Source: Ixodes scapularis
Lineage: Eukaryota; Arthropoda; Arachnida; Ixodida; Ixodidae
Direction: 5' to 3'
Assembly (NCBI RefSeq): GCF_016920785.2
Contig: NW_024609846.1
Coordinates: forward strand, 104,336,831-104,400,830
Length of the DNA stretch: 64,000 nucleotides
Positions 41,814 through 53,900 of this stretch are shown piece by piece; position 1 is the first letter of the stretch, and each line of letters opens with the position of its first letter. Below the pieces are notes generated by a model. That model was not told the DNA's origin and ran no database searches. It saw nothing but the letters and a program-made list of their open reading frames with translations. Made by a program: the position numbers and the translations under genes.

Positions 41814-43889
41814 CTATGGCTCACTGTTCCTTATTGTTCCCGCTTGTGCCAGTAAATTAGCTACGGTTCAGAGTAACGACACTTGGCCATATTGTGGCTT
41901 AAAATCATGGTTGCCAGTTACCTGAAGCTTTATCTAAAATCACAGGAAACGCTTTTCCATCCCCCAGATATGTTTAAACAACCCGCGACAGAGCATTGCA
42001 ATATTGCATCAGCTTCCTAGCACCGCATCTAATGCTAAGGAAGTCGTACTTTTGGATCATGGCGATCGGCAGTTGCGTTCACTCTGAACAAGACCCAAAA
42101 TGGCGGCGCCCAAAACAATTTTGGGAAACGAAGTGCCGATACTTTAAATCTCATTTAGTGACTCTAGGCATGAAGTGAACTCGGGTGTATTACTTTCCTC
42201 TTCGTCTTTACTGTTTATTGATTTCAATCATATCGAATAACGAACACATTATATCACGCTACGCGCGTGTAATTATTTGTCTTAGATTTATTAACCTGAC
42301 TTAGTACTTAAACCATTCATTTATCGATAGTAAATCTTCCAATATATTTTTTTAAATGTGAAGGTAAAAAGACACGGAGATTGATGATGATACAGACGCC
42401 AACGCCGCCCTCGGAAATTTTTTGAACACTAGAAATCAGCAGTTTGTCTGCCATCCGCCAGGTAACGCAACAAAACACCCAAACAGTTTTTAATTGTTTT
42501 TAAATTTAGCTAAGCTCTACACCTATTAAGAAACCAAAGCAAGATCATTGTGAAAATGTAATACATCCCAATGTATATCTATTCCAAACAATAAATGTTA
42601 TTAGATGCCAATAAATATGTTTGATGTCCAAAAAAGATATGCGTCAAAAACAGGTAAGTTTGAAACGCTCCTGGAGCGTTATGACTTTGAAAATGAAAAA
42701 AAGCCATCGTCCACCCCTTGGGCAACCATTGTAGCTCTAAATGGTATAAAAGATTTTATCATTGTTTAATTATTTCCTCAGCGGCATTTGAAGTACCATG
42801 ACTCGAAGCACAAAAACGTGCTACGTTCGATATAAAATATCTGAACAAAAAAATTTACACAACATTAATTTTTTTTCTGCATGTTACCAATTATAAGCAC
42901 TACATATGTAGATAATTTCATTGCCCTAGCGCTTGTCATTAAAAACATATTTGCGCTGAAAAATGTCAATTTTAGGGCAGTATTTGGAGGGATGAAAAAA
43001 ACAAAGTAGTGCAAATACCAAAAAAGTGTATCGTTACATTCTGCTCCGACATCATCTTAACAAAACTGCTATATTGGAACCGTGTTATCTTTAATGGATC
43101 GTTCGTAAAACATGAACTAGCGGAGCAAGTGAGGGTCCGCCCCATCATATTCGCAACGCTACAAGTGCGCATGAGCAGTAAAAACCCACACATACGTAAT
43201 ATCAAATGAAAGAGGATTGCACTGCCTTTCGAATGACATCAGTCCCACAAACAGCATTTAAAAGGAGATGAATAATGACCTGCCAAAAAGTACCTAAACT
43301 GCCACATTCAGTGGGACCGTGGCCTTAAGTATAAGAGTCAATCCCACTGCTCATACATCAGACAAAAGGCACGGTGTTCACTGCAGACATGACGACAGAA
43401 GCACCGGCAGAAACGCCTCGGGCATGTTCCAAGCATGTCTGCTTCGAACATTTCTATGCTTTGAAAATGTCAGCAGACAGCTTTTGTACGGACAATGTGA
43501 CCGTCATACAAGAAAGGATGGATGAATGGATGGATAGATGTTAATTGCTATGCCCTTTGTAACGGGCGGTAGCTTGCGCCACCTAGCCTTAGTCTAGGAG
43601 CACGCCTGAGACATTGTCTGCAGGCTGTCTTTTGCATGATGTATTAGCAGTGTGACAACGGATAAACTCCCGTACTAAACAGCAAGCCGAATATCGTCCT
43701 ATGGAAGGTCGTTGCAAGGAGGAGGTCGAACGGCCCGGGCCCTACATCGTGAAGAATGACAACTGTTCACTACTGAGATGATGACCGTAGATATATTAAA
43801 CGTCGTTTCAACCTAGGACCGACGTTCCTGGTACGCATTCCTTTTTTCAGAAGGAACGGAGGAACGCCGCGGTTTTATCTTGTTTCGGT
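41814..43889. other. No confirmed gene
   Basis: 42371-42461 (plus) reads DTEIDDDTDANAALGNFLNT and ends at a possible donor CCAGGTAACG, a weak exon candidate. 43515-43540 has a GGATGGATGAATGGATGGAT microsatellite, a type often found at LINE 3' ends. The following GTAACGGGCGGTAGCTTGCG stretch may belong to such a tail on the minus strand. Confidence 0.4.
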
Positions 43890-44911
43890 GCACTCTAAAA
43901 AAAAAGGTGTACACTGGTACTCCCCTTAGGGGAGTCAAGCGATGTCTCAGAAATAACTCCCCGGGCGAGTCATGTAATTCCCCTAAATTGGAGAGTTCTA
44001 GTACACCCCGTTTTTGGGGGGTCTTTTAGCACCTCATTTGAATCCCTTGGACTCATTGACACCCCTCACTAAGCGTGCTGTTTAATTCACTAAGTAACAC
44101 CTAGGGAGTCAAGTGATCACCCTGACTAGGGGTGTTTTCTGGCACTCCTTATAACTCCCAGGGGTTCATACCACCCTTCCTTTTATAGGTGTCGTCTAAT
44201 GCTTATTTCAACTCCCAGGTGTTCACATGGCTCTCCACATTGTGGGAGATATATTGCGCCCTTCGCAGCTCCTAGGGACTCTCGTGACTCCCCAGTCCAG
44301 TGGGACTTTGCAGCATCATGGGAACTACAGAACTCCTATCGGTTGAGGATGCCTTTAACTCCCCTGGGTATTTAACAGACACGCTCGTATGACGGTGCTC
44401 CCAAGCAACCTTTGCAACCCTCTGAGACTCAGAGAACCCTCGTCCCTGGAGAGTTGCTCGTCACCATTTCCGTGTACCGGAGACTTCAATGACTCCGCTT
44501 TTTTCGGGGTTTGTTGATACTCGGATTACAAAACAGGCAGTCAGATGAAACTTTTGGGAGAAGTCCTTTTTGGGAAGCAAATTCCCCAAGTAAGAGCTGC
44601 TAGAGTGCTTAGTAAAGCAGGGGTGCTTTCTAAGGCATCAGTTCATACTCTCAATATTGACACCACTGAAAGAAAGATTCACAAAAAGAGGTAGTCATGA
44701 TTGAAGTCTTTATTTTCACTACATATTTGGAAAATTACAAAACCATTTTATTTGAAGCTGTAGGACGTAATTTTTAACAGTGGATTTGTGTTTTTGTGGT
44801 GTTCGGCAGTGTCCCGCAAAATGACACTACCCCTTGGAGCAGAAATTGTGTTGGGTACATGCAGGGATTGGAACATGTGAATAGCTTTTTTATGTTCCAA
44901 TTTTAGAGTGC
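43890..44911. mobile_element. TIR element with internal degenerate minisatellite, 1022 bp
   Basis: GCACTCTAAAA at 43890 and TTTTAGAGTGC ending at 44911 are perfect 11-bp inverted repeats. Between about 43905 and 44520 there is a degenerate repeat of roughly 55-60 bp built on ACTCCC-n-GGGGT/AGGGAGT palindromic motifs and CACCC...GGGTGT pairs, at least nine irregular copies. No protein. A target duplication is not obvious. Confidence 0.65.
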
Positions 44912-44996
44912 CCGCAACACTGTTTCACCTACGTGCTGACATTTCGGCGTGCACTACCGAACACCGAGTAGAGCTTAAATTGAATGCCGAAATAAC

Positions 44997-47900
44997 CTAA
45001 AGATTTCCAATAACCTTTAGAGCAGTCAGGGTTATAGTGGTTTCCTTAACGCCCATTGCTCGCTCGAGGACCACCAAGGTGTTCTTCGCACTAGGCCGAT
45101 ACTCAATGTCGAAGGCCCAATGCATGGCCATCATTAAACTGACGCCTTCTACGACGTTTGCCACGTCGACAGTCAGCCCTTCTACGGCCACCTGCATCGA
45201 AGCCGACGATACCGCGTCCTCCCCGGAAAAGAGGACAGAAGGTGAATATGCCGCTCTCCGGGTACCTGTAACAAAAATAAAAAAGCAGAAAAAAGGTTAA
45301 TCAAATGTACACAAAAAGACAACACGTGTTATCAGTTCTTTCTGGTTAGTTGACTACGAATATATCTATGTATTTAGGTATTTCGTTCATTGCTTTACCT
45401 ATTTGTGATCGTAAACAGCTTTGGAGCCTTCATGATGGCGTCCATGTTTCATTCGATTTTCATGTTCAAATAAAAGTCTCAATCACGTATCGACTTCCCC
45501 GCATAATCATTATATACATAAAATCATGCTTGCTTTCTCCAGTTCTGATAGTTTCCGATCCAACTCATGGCAGCGTTTATCCTTCCGTATTATTAGCTCA
45601 GAGATTACCACGCTGTGCACGAGCCCGGCCTTTCTAGTATAGGTGCTACAACATTGGGAATACTAAATGTTCATTTGCAACGCACATCCTCACTTCTGAT
45701 GACATCTCTATTATTCTTTTTTTTAATACTAGCAGATTGATTTACATATTAATTCGTGTGTGGTGTTCTACAATTTCAAAAACAAGGTCGTTCATTTCGT
45801 TACTCCAGTCGCAACACGAAGAAAAAGACACGAGGTGGGTCTTTTCTCTTCTAAGTTATATTTCTACGTTGATTTTCAAATCAGCACAAAAATTTCACCT
45901 GTGGGCCCTCCGAAAAAACAAAAACGAAAACTAAAATGACCATTCGCATACTAAACTGTGGCACTTCACTATAAGCTGCCCCCCGCCCCCCCCCCCCCCC
46001 CCCCCCAACGGAAAATCGCAATAAAAATATCGACCAATACATTTACATACAAACTATCAGCATAACGTTCCCCTGGACACCATTAAAATAGTCACGATAA
46101 TGAAAATAGTATCCCTCCTTCTGAAAATCGGGGTTCTTTTCGTGTGCATTTCCTTATGAGGTAATTAGGGGGAGTGTAGCCGCTAAAGAGCACAAGAAGT
46201 ATACGTAAAACTGCCTATCGGGATCGTATTACTAAATAGTCTTGATATATACCTACACTAGCAGTGTCAGACTTCTATAGGTCTTTGCCTAGGCCAGACT
46301 AACATCTTATACATTCTGATTTACATTATCCCCACGAGTTCATACAAAATTAGCTGTCTTCCTAAGTTTCTGGAGGAAACAACTAAATGGATGTGAGTGA
46401 CTTGAGCCTCGCTGCATAGCATTTTGCGCGTCAACCTTTGACGTGAAACAGAACAAGCTTCGTCTTTGAAGATTCCCGTGAATGGCATACATTTCACGCG
46501 TGATCCGGAAGAAAAGTTTGCAAGAGCAAGGCCATATTTTTTAATAATTCATACCAGCTTCTTGATGAAGGAGCTGCTTTTCTTTTTTACAAGTCGAGGC
46601 AGGAGGTCGACGGCTGTGAAGGTGAGGATGCCTTCGAAACAAATGCAACACAATTATGTCACAATGTTTCCTTTTAATGACATTTTAGTTAAAAAAAAAG
46701 ACAAGGCTTGGAATAAAGGTATAATACACAAACTTGAGAATATATATTGTCATTGCCTGTCGCATAGTCCTCTACTGATAGTGCTTGAAGGAATTACAAA
46801 TACCTTTAACTTAAATCTTTGAAAACTAGAAAATTGGTCTTTGGAGATCCTAGTTATCACGGGATAGCAAAAATAGGAAAATTTTAGAACTACTACTTAC
46901 GGTCTTTCTCCTCGCCGCTTGCCTCTTTACAGAGCTCGAGCACCCTGCTCGCGTCCTTTCTTGTGCAGAACTTTTCCGTTTTCGCCGGCAGAAAATTCGG
47001 TCGTCTATGACGGACGCATTTCTGAAATCGCGACGAATGTTGCTCTAACTTTTCACAAGAACAGAGCTACACCTTGAAATTGCACAAGGTTAAATGCACC
47101 TATAAAATACACTTCTGTTGAAAATGAGAGCTCGGTACTTGCAACCGCAGATTTTTTCAGTGGACTTCAATGCGTTACCCGGCGACTTGAGACATGCGGC
47201 GTTATTTATAATAGTGAAATGAACATCTACCTCTTCGCTTTTTTTGAGGACTGGAAAGCGCTCAACGATGTCGGATACCACTCTCCCTCCGACCGTCCAT
47301 TGCTGCATTTCTTCAAATGAGCGATCCATCGCGTCCTTCACTTTCTCCCGATCCCAGAGGGCTTTCTTGGTCTCAGCCACTATGTAGACGATATGCCCAT
47401 TGATGCTGTATTCGTCTTCACCAACTCCGAAATATGGTTTGCAGACCTGCACCATTTTGAGACACAGAGGCTTTTGCGCATTAAGAAAAAAAATTTATAC
47501 TTAAATAGAGTTGCGATTTCTGTATTCACGTTTCCCAGCAAATGAGGCTATGAAAGACGCCCTTCTCATGCGTCTTTATTGTCTTTGTTTTAATATTTCC
47601 CCCCCGTGCCTAAATCACCAAGTTGAAGAGCGCTTACTTTAATATTTTAAAGCTTACATTGAATTGAAAGTTACTCGTCGTTTCGCAATTGCTGCGCCTG
47701 TCATTTCGTCGGTGCGTTCCTCCCTCCCGGCTGCTGCTTCAAGGGACCTCCTTTCCTTTTGGATGCGGGATTCCTCTCGGGCCATGTCCACTTCCACATT
47801 CACAGGAGGCAACCTTCTCCTTACATTCTTTCGTTTGTACCGCAGACTTGCCAGCCAGGTTTATTGTGTAATAAATAATAAAAAAATATATAATGAATAC

Positions 47901-50900
47901 ATGCAATCCACGGAGCAGCGTCTTGTTTCCGATGAATGGCGCTACTTTTAAAGTGACCCTAAATCAAATGATCTAGTCGTAGTTTTGCCATAGTACTAAT
48001 GCATGTTTTATAAACAGCTCATATTAAAAGACGAAGACACAGAAAAATATATAAAGCTGGAAAATCAAAGTTTCGTCTTTACACCACACGCGCATTTTCA
48101 TCTTAAAAGCTTTCTCCGTGATGTCACAGACCTCCGATACTATTACAACACCTAGACTTAGCTTCTACGTCCGAAAAACGACAGGTTACATTTCATGAAT
48201 ATATTTCAATTTTAGTAAAACTGCATGCGAGTAGCACCACTGAGCAAATACACACTGCATAAAATTGTACATAAAACAGCTCTTTAACAGTGGCTCTGTC
48301 GTTTGTCGTCTTAATCCAGCTTGGCAGAGTATTAGCAAAGCTATGTTATAGGTAAGCTGTGTTTTTAGTTTTCGGGATCATGCTCAAAAGTCAGTGATAG
48401 TTTGTGGATTTATGGTTAGTAAAATATAAAACTCACATATCCCAAGGCTGAAGCATCTGCCCGCCTTGGATATCTCTTCACCAGAGCCTTAGCAGCTTCC
48501 TCATATACCTGGTGAGGGTACCTATAAAGAGCATTTCGGAGAGAAGAAGCTTTAGTGAAAAGTTGAAGCAAAGGAAATGCTAATGAACCAGTATCCTTTC
48601 AGTGGGACGCTGGGCACAAGAAATTGAATGCGGCATTGCCTCCTTCTATAGCAGGTAGTGTATCTTGGCTCGATACAGATAAGCAAGAGGCCTGGCTGCA
48701 CAATTCAAATATTGTTGTTTTAATAATACTGCAGAATGACTTATGACATATCGTTTTGCTGCAGTGATTAAACTCCCCAGCCACTCTCTTTGTTAAACCT
48801 TCTGTGTTACACCCTGTTATAGGATTAAAATGAATAACTTGCTTCAAAAAGCGCCCCATTAAACCAGGCTCACATTTGCATAAGTGTGGGCAGGTTTCTG
48901 TACACTGAGAATATACACCGACACGCGGGCTTGATGTCACGGAGCTGCGGCGGCGCTGCGATCGCGCCGGAGCCGGGGGGTGTGGGCAAAAGCGCGCACG
49001 TTTCGCATGAGCGTCATAGCATTTCAGCATGCCGCGAAGCTGTTTTGCCGTTAATTGCACTGAAAGGTACAAGAAAAGTAGCGGGGTGAGTTTCCACAAG
49101 TTCCCGGCAGACTCTGAAACGCATAGAAGGTGGATAATATCTGTGGATCGAAAAGAATGTTCGCCTCGCGCGAACGACCGTTTGTGCGGCAAGCACTTGA
49201 AGGCAAGTGCGGCTTCCATTTCAATCTCCGTCCCGAGGCTTGCTTATGTGCAGGAAAACCGTTGTCTGATCGATACCACCCGGATTTTGTTCCCACGGTG
49301 TTGGCGCACAAAGCATCGGCCAAGCGCTCGTCGGAGGCTCGCTACGCCCGTGCTACCCAGCAGAAGGGGATCGGAGACAGAACGGCAGTGTTGTCGGCGT
49401 TACCGAAAAAAGTAGCGAAATACGATATTGTAGTGAGTGCGCAGGCGAGCTGGTGGAAATTAACCATTCTGATGTTAGCCTGAGACTGAGGCAGGAAAAG
49501 AGGAAGTTTCAAAGTAGAAGGAAAAGGAACAGTCGAGGATACGTCTCTAATAGAGACGTATCCTCGATTGTTCCTTTTTCTTCTACTTTGAAACTTCCTT
49601 TTTTCCTGCCTCAGTCTCAGGCTAACATCAGAATGGTTAACGAAATACGTTACTCGTTACTTGCAAATAAAAGGAACGTGTTACCGCTACCGATAAAAAG
49701 TAACGCAGGTTACTTCTGCGTTACTTTTTAAATTATGATTTAACACATTTTACGGTTTTGACGATACAGGTATGCATAAGCTCATATATCAAGAAACATT
49801 CTGTTCATGCAGAAACTGAACATAATTACTTTATCTCTCTTTACGTTTTCACCTAAATACCCACGAGAAAAAACGCAAAGAAAAACATGGCTTGACGCCT
49901 AAAACACGGAAAAAATTGAAGTGGAATTTGTTGAAGACTTGGGAAGTAGTAACGAGTAACTTAACTACGCTACTTGAAATAGTAACATAAGTACGTTACC
50001 CGTTCCTGCGTCGAAAGCGTAACGAGTAGATTCCTACGTTACTGAAGAAAGTAACGCGTAACCGGCAACGCCGTTAGTTAAAACGTGTTACCGCCAAGAC
50101 TTCAGAGCGGACAAAGCGTTACTGCTTGTCATGCCTTGTGGTCATGGGGGTAGGAAAAATATCATACCTTGACTTGAAGACGCTGTGTGTATTTATTTAA
50201 TTAATAAATACACTTCCGCGGACCCACAGTCTGCTGATCCCGCCGGCAGTGCGGAAACCAACAAGAAGTAATCGTAGGCCTCGAGACACTTGTACGCCTG
50301 CACCGTGTCGGCCGTGAACTGGCTTGGCGAAAAAACTAAATAAACGACGACGTGAGCCGTCGACTTCGATGGCCGCAACTTCACGTCGGTATTCCAGCAG
50401 GCCTTGTTTACGGCGTACGGATCCTCGTAGGCAACGCCGTCCACGCACAGTTTGTTTCGATACCGCTGCCGTTCATGCTCGGGTAGCGAGCTCAAATAGT
50501 CGGGCATAGCCTACGACATGCGTTGTCAGGAAATACGACGCCCAAATAAAGCTACAAGCGTCCCTACAACGTCAACAACGAGCGCACGCCATAGAACGCA
50601 ATGGCGAAAACACGGAGAGCCGGGCGGCTTTTGCCCACATAGCTACCGCGCGTGCGCGGCCTTCCGACCGTGTTGGTAAACAGAGCCGCTCCGCGTGTCG
50701 GTCTATAAATTTTGTCTCATAAATGGGAACAATGAAATACAGTCATTTAATCACAAGTGAGGCTGAACTAGTTTTGCGGCTACCCTTCAGTGGTTTTAGT
50801 TGTTCAAGTCCTAACTGTGAGTGTGTAGTGGTGACGACGGGGATATATGCATCCTCAAGAGCAGAGGAGGTAAGCCTAGCTATTAGTTCTGGTCCGTTCG

Positions 50901-53900
50901 AAGCATCAGATAGGGAATGTCAAAAGCTGTGAAGATAGAGAAATAAAAAAGAAAGAAAAAAAAAGTTATTCAACTGAAAAAAAAGAGAGAGTGAGAAGAG
51001 AGCTTGGTGTAGTACCGAGGGACAGAGGGGCACATTGTGCGGCTTTTACCAGGATTGGTTTTCAATAAAGCAAGAGTTCGGCAGCAGTGCGCGTCAAGAA
51101 AACACCGTACTAATCATCTGTATCTCTGCAGTTTGCCGGCTACTCGCGAATTCAAGTCATCGAAGATCACCACATCATCATTCGTCACTCACGCTGCCAC
51201 GGGCCAAGGGACGCAGCGACAACAGCGCTACTCGCGGCAGGATCATCCATAAAAGAAGCCAACACACCAGCCTGCAGGTCTTCAGTTCGGCAGCAGTGCG
51301 CGTCAAGAAAATACCGTACTAATCATCTGTATCTCTGCAGGTGAGAAGCACTCTTTTTTATATAAACCTAAAACGTATCTTTGCACTGCTGCCAAACACA
51401 GCACCGAGTGTCTTTTTCGTCTGTTTTGAGTGTTTGAAGTACGGTGACATCGGGTCGCTGACATGACTAAATAAGTAAAAGACATTAGGAAAACTCTCGA
51501 TGAGCTAAGACGAGAGATGAGAGCTGACTTTAGAGCCCTAAAAGAGAGTGTCAAATACTGTAATGACACCTGCGTCGGAGTGACCGAGATTAAAAACGAA
51601 ATAAAGGAACTTCGGAAAGAGGTCCAGAACGTATCCAAAAAAAATGAAGAATTGACCGCTGAAAACCGCAAGCTAAACGCTATAATCGAAGAACTAGAAC
51701 AGTATCAGCGGTCCAACAACCTCGAGATAAAGGGCGTACCAGAGGAATGTGATGCATACGACATAGTTCATAGAATAGGGACGCTTCTGAACGAATCAAT
51801 CTCAGACTCTGAGATTGATGTGTGCCATCGCGTACCCACATTCAGATCATCAGAAAAAAAAACATAATCGTCCGCTTCGTGCGACGGTCCGAACGCGATG
51901 CGGTCTTGCAGAAAAGCAAAAAACAAAGACTGACAACAAAAGACCTTGACTATGGCGGAAGCCCCAGCCCCATATATGTGAATGAGCATTTAACCGGTGC
52001 AAATAAAAAGCTACTGGGAGCTGCGATCGCCCAAAATAAACTTGTTGGGTGGAAATTTGTGTGGTCATCTGAGGGAAAAGTGTTTGCGCGAAAGGATGAA
52101 CATGCCAACGCAATCCGAATTGCTGGCATGTTTGATGTGGAGAAAATTGGGAATTAAACTATAAGCTAGTACTTTGGAGTGCACACGACAATTCAGTAAT
52201 GGAAACTGTCATACCTGATTGTTATTATTATGACTACAATGCGTTCAATAAAAAGTACAAAGAAGGTAAACGCCAAATTTCAGCAATACATTTAGATGTA
52301 ACAAGAATAAAGAATAAAGTTGATAACCTAGAAATATGTTTGCATTCGTTGAATGTGCACTTTAATGTAATAGCACTTACGGAAACCTGGCTGACAAAAG
52401 AGGACATGGTGCCATTCATTGAGGGTTATAAGTGCGAAATCATGAGCAGAGATAAGAAAAGGGGAGGTGGTATCGCTATTTATATTAAAGATAAACTACA
52501 GCATGAGGTTGTAGATGACTTATCTAAAATTGATGCAAACATTGAAAGCTTGTGTGTTAAACTATCAAATACTGTTGTTCTTGCTTTATACAGGCCACCT
52601 TCGGGTAATATATATGAATTCATGACCTTTCTTGGTGACGCACTGTCTTTCCTTGAATCGCTATCTGTGTCATTCTTTATTCTTGGCGACATAAATATAG
52701 ACACAATTTCAGTTGATCTTAACGCTCAATATTTTCGCGATATTGTCAACCAGTATCCTTGCAGCAATTTGATAACATTGCCCACTAGAATAACTGCAGA
52801 CACTGCCAGGTACCTTGACGTATGCATAACAAATACCGACAATCGTCATATTACAGCAGGTGCGATCATGTGTGATATTAGTGACCATCTTCCAATCTTC
52901 TGCCTAGAGTCCTCCTCTGCTAGAGAAAATAACAAAGACATAGAGACGTTTTGGCAGCGCACCATTATTGAGGAAACGCTAAGAACTTTCGGTTGCCTTA
53001 TGAAAGAAGAGACGTGGGATGACGTTTACGCTGAGTGCAACCCTAGAAATGCCTATAGAATATTCCTGATGAAAGTCAGACAGTACTATGATGCAGCTTT
53101 TCCTCTTCAGGAACGTAGAGTGAACTGTAAAAAAAAATGAGAAAGCCTTGGATGACTAGAGACATGTATGGAAGAATTAGGCAAAAAAATGCCAAGTATC
53201 ATGCCTTTATTCAGCATCGTGATCCGCGGCTGATTATCGAGTTCGAGAAATGCAGAAACAAACTGAATGCCGACCTAAAAAAAGCAAAATGCGAATACTA
53301 TCAAAAAGAACTTCTACGTATACACAATGACCATAGAAAAGTGTGGGACACAGTAAACAAACTCACGAACAGAGAGCAGGCACGATGTAATCTGAAAGAA
53401 TTACTAATAGATAATAAACGTGTCACTGGGAAAGAACTTGGCGATGAAATGAATAGACATTTTATTAGCATGGGTGCGTACACTGGGAGGGCTTCCAACA
53501 TAGATGACTGTATTGACACAGGAAACCAAATTCGGTCGATTATGCTTACTCCAACGACACCATTTGAAATTGATAAAATAATCAGAAACCTAAAAAATGA
53601 CGTCGCCGCTGGAATAGATGAAATGAAAACCATACCTATTAAGTACACTGTGACCACAGTTAGTCCAGTTCTATCGAATATAGTAAATAAGATGCTTCAG
53701 TCTGGTGATTTCCCTGACGAGCTAAAAATAGCCAGGGTCACTCCAGTGCATAAAGGAGGGGGTGAGACAAACATTAATAACTACAGACCTATCTCAGTTC
53801 TTCCAGTTTTTCTAAAATATCTGAGCGTGTGATTGCTGATAGATTAACATGTTTTTTTTTGAGAAGCATAATATAATAACTCAGTCCCAATACGGCTTTC

